Part shown: positions 52,591 through 54,138 of the stretch, in pieces | Position numbering within the stretch: position 1 is the first letter of the stretch | Layout of the letters: the number at the start of each line of letters is the position of its first letter | Source of the DNA: Pseudobacteriovorax antillogorgiicola | GTDB taxonomy: Bacteria > Bdellovibrionota_B > Oligoflexia > Oligoflexales > RGVZ01 | Assembly (NCBI GenBank): GCA_945898195.1 | Contig: CAMDHM010000017.1 | Location: 1-54,138 of the forward strand | Length of the DNA stretch: 54,138 bases | Direction: 5' to 3' | Position numbers and translations under genes: made by a program | The notes under the pieces: model-generated | Databases searched by the model: none | Told to the model about the DNA's origin: nothing | What the model saw: the letters and a program-made list of their open reading frames with translations, nothing else

Positions 52591-53784
52591 TTACTCAATA
52601 ATCTCAGCAACAACACCGGCGCCAACAGTACGGCCGCCTTCCCGGATAGCGAAACGCAATTCCGTGTCCATTGCAATCGGAGTCAACAATTCCACTTCCA
52701 CGGCGATGTTGTCGCCAGGCATAACCATCTCAACATTGTCCGGCAGCTTAATTGAGCCGGTTACGTCGGTGGTACGGAAATAGAATTGAGGGCGGTAACC
52801 TTTAAAGAACGGGGTATGACGTCCGCCCTCTTCCTTGGTTAGCACGTAAACTTGAGCCTTGAACTTCTTGTGCGGAGTAATAGAACCCGGCTTAGCAAGA
52901 ACCTGACCGCGGAAAACATCTTCGCGTTTGGTACCGCGCAAGAGAATACCGCAGTTGTCGCCAGCGCGACCGTCGTCCAGCAATTTGCGGAACATTTCCA
53001 CGCCGGTACAAACTGTCTTGGTGGTTGCCTTGACGCCGACGATTTCGATTTCGTCGCCAGCCTTGACAATACCGCGCTCGATACGGCCGGTAACAACCGT
53101 TCCACGCCCCGAGATCGAGAACACGTCTTCGATCGGCATCAGGAAAGGACGGTCAATCGGACGCTCTGGTAGCGGAACGTAGCTATCGCAAGCTGCGATC
53201 AGCTCAACGATTTTCGAACCCCATTCGCTGGTTGGATCGCCAGATTCAAGTCCCTTTAGAGCGGAACCACGAATAACCGGGGTCTCGTCGCCTGGGAACT
53301 TGTAGGTCGTCAACAGCTCACGAACTTCCATCTCAACGAGATCGAGAAGTTCGGAATCGTCAACCATATCGCACTTGTTCATGAACACAACAATCCGCGG
53401 CACGCCAACCTGGCGGGCGAGGAGGATGTGCTCACGGGTCTGAGGCATCGGTCCGTCAGCGGCGCTAACGACGAGGATTGCTCCGTCCATCTGAGCAGCG
53501 CCAGTGATCATGTTTTTTACGTAGTCAGCATGGCCCGGACAGTCAACGTGAGCGTAGTGACGCTCTTTTGACTCGTATTCGACATGCGAGGTCGAGATGG
53601 TGATACCACGAGCTTTTTCTTCCGGCGACTTGTCGATCTGGTCAAATGCCATGGCAGTTCCGCCGTGAGCAGCTGCCATCACCTTGGTGATCGCGGCGGT
53701 CAGGGTTGTTTTGCCGTGGTCGACGTGACCAATGGTACCGATGTTGACGTGGGGTTTCTTACGCTGAAACTTTTCTTTTGCCAT
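52591..53784 (-). CDS. tuf: translation elongation factor Tu
   Basis: A 397-residue GTPase that delivers aminoacyl-tRNA. It has [20 protein letters not shown] (P-loop), [16 protein letters not shown] (G3), NKCDMVDD (G4) and the C-terminal [16 protein letters not shown]. The ATG at 53784 starts the normal [14 protein letters not shown], with GGGAGG 6 bases upstream; seven extra residues from 53805 would be spurious. It lies in a tRNA-Tyr/Gly/Thr-tuf-tRNA-Trp unit, as in the E. coli tufB operon. Confidence 0.98.
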   Translation of the reverse strand: MAKEKFQRKKPHVNIGTIGHVDHGKTTLTAAITKVMAAAHGGTAMAFDQIDKSPEEKARGITISTSHVEYESKERHYAHVDCPGHADYVKNMITGAAQMDGAILVVSAADGPMPQTREHILLARQVGVPRIVVFMNKCDMVDDSELLDLVEMEVRELLTTYKFPGDETPVIRGSALKGLESGDPTSEWGSKIVELIAACDSYVPLPERPIDRPFLMPIEDVFSISGRGTVVTGRIERGIVKAGDEIEIVGVKATTKTVCTGVEMFRKLLDDGRAGDNCGILLRGTKREDVFRGQVLAKPGSITPHKKFKAQVYVLTKEEGGRHTPFFKGYRPQFYFRTTDVTGSIKLPDNVEMVMPGDNIAVEVELLTPIAMDTELRFAIREGGRTVGAGVVAEIIE

Positions 53785-53899
53785 TTCTTCCTCCCGCTGT
53801 GGCACTTCGCTCGGAAATACAATTCAAGCAAAGGTTCTTTATTAAGGCGCAATCACAATTTAAACACAATGTACAAATTCATTCTGCTAGCAAGTTTAC

Positions 53900-53975
53900 T
53901 GGAGCCCAGGACGGGATTCGAACCCGTGACCTCGTCCTTACCAAGGACGTGCTCTACCGACTGAGCTACCTGGGC
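53900..53975 (-). tRNA. tRNA-Thr(GGT)
   Basis: A 76-base cloverleaf. GCCCAGG pairs with CCTGGGC, with discriminator T and an encoded CCA. The anticodon stem CGTCC/GGACG encloses TTGGTAA, so the anticodon is GGT. It lies 115 bases upstream of tuf and 4 bases downstream of tRNA-Gly. Confidence 0.96.
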
Positions 53976-53979
53976 TTTC

Positions 53980-54055
53980 TGGAGCGGGAAACGGGATTCG
54001 AACCCGCGACCCTTAGCTTGGAAGGCTAATGCTCTACCAACTGAGCTACTCCCGC
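53980..54055 (-). tRNA. tRNA-Gly(TCC)
   Basis: A 76-base cloverleaf. GCGGGAG pairs with TTCCCGC (one G-U), with discriminator T and an encoded CCA. The anticodon stem TTAGC/GCTAA encloses CTTCCAA, giving anticodon TCC. It is processed from the same transcript as its tRNA neighbours. Confidence 0.96.
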
Positions 54056-54115
54056 CCAACAACCAGAACCTACACTCACGCCACAACCGACTAAAAGACT
54101 TCTTCCCGAAGGAAG

Positions 54116-54138
54116 TGGTGGAGGGAGAAGGATTCGAA
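54116..54138 (-). tRNA. partial tRNA, probably tRNA-Tyr (3' end)
   Basis: Only the last 23 bases are in the window: the T loop TTCGAAT, the 3' strand of the T stem, the acceptor strand TCCCTCC, discriminator A and CCA. The anticodon is outside. The assignment to Tyr rests on the A discriminator, the acceptor sequence and the conserved Tyr-Gly-Thr-tuf order. Confidence 0.6.

Noticed and set aside
1-54138. CRISPR arrays, insertion sequences, long direct repeats, replication origin
   Set aside because: No repeated spacer pattern, transposase, terminal inverted repeats, or DnaA-box cluster was seen on reading the whole window.

Overview
The window is about 54 kb of compact, roughly 50% GC bacterial chromosome. 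Most genes are a few bases apart or overlap through ATGA, GTGA or TGATG junctions. The content points to a diderm with a proteobacteria-like core: a LpxL/HtrB-type lipid A acyltransferase, three-segment SecE, a NuoC-NuoD fusion, soluble transhydrogenase, and many lipoproteins, one with a Gly run after the lipid-bearing Cys. A Bdellovibrionota/Oligoflexia-like or other former deltaproteobacterial lineage fits best, but this is an inference from gene content. There is no 16S gene, insertion sequence, prophage block or CRISPR array, and no gene-free stretch over 300 bases.

Left part (1-14.4 kb): the end of one SDR gene and a second complete SDR on the + strand. A leftward run follows: small membrane protein, atypical SDR, ABC1/UbiB-like kinase, DUF5522-like Cys-rich protein and two small membrane proteins. 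A divergent DUF1573 protein comes next. Then a long leftward chain is read in the order aspS, TPR protein, ridA, gp19/tail-tube-like membrane protein, exported protein, ffh, miaB.

Middle (14.5-34.3 kb): a DUF2723 membrane protein, then nuoCD-E-F-G-I, which lacks nuoA, B, H and J-N. Next are an orphan receiver protein, a luciferase-like monooxygenase, a type II asparaginase and an RluA-type pseudouridine synthase. A leftward block follows of an Rsm22/METTL17-like protein with two heme-motif lipoproteins and a DUF1501-like protein. lipA, a lipid A acyltransferase, a membrane protein, a thioredoxin-like protein and a dienelactone hydrolase follow on +.

Right part (34.3-54.1 kb): sthA, tRNA-Val, an exported protein of unknown function, then the classic transcription/translation cluster on the minus strand. 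In transcription order this is tRNA-Tyr (partial), tRNA-Gly, tRNA-Thr, tuf, tRNA-Trp, secE, nusG, rplK, rplA, rplJ, rplL, rpoB, rpoC, rpsL, rpsG, fusA. Two RNA structures stand out here: a set of mutually exclusive stems between rplL and rpoB, and an intrinsic terminator between rpsG and fusA with a possible competing pairing.

The most promising leads for undescribed biology are the chromosomal tail-tube-fold protein with an N-terminal membrane segment and its exported partner beside ffh, the heme-lipoprotein/DUF1501 operon coupled to an Rsm22-like gene, and the rplL-rpoB pairing array.
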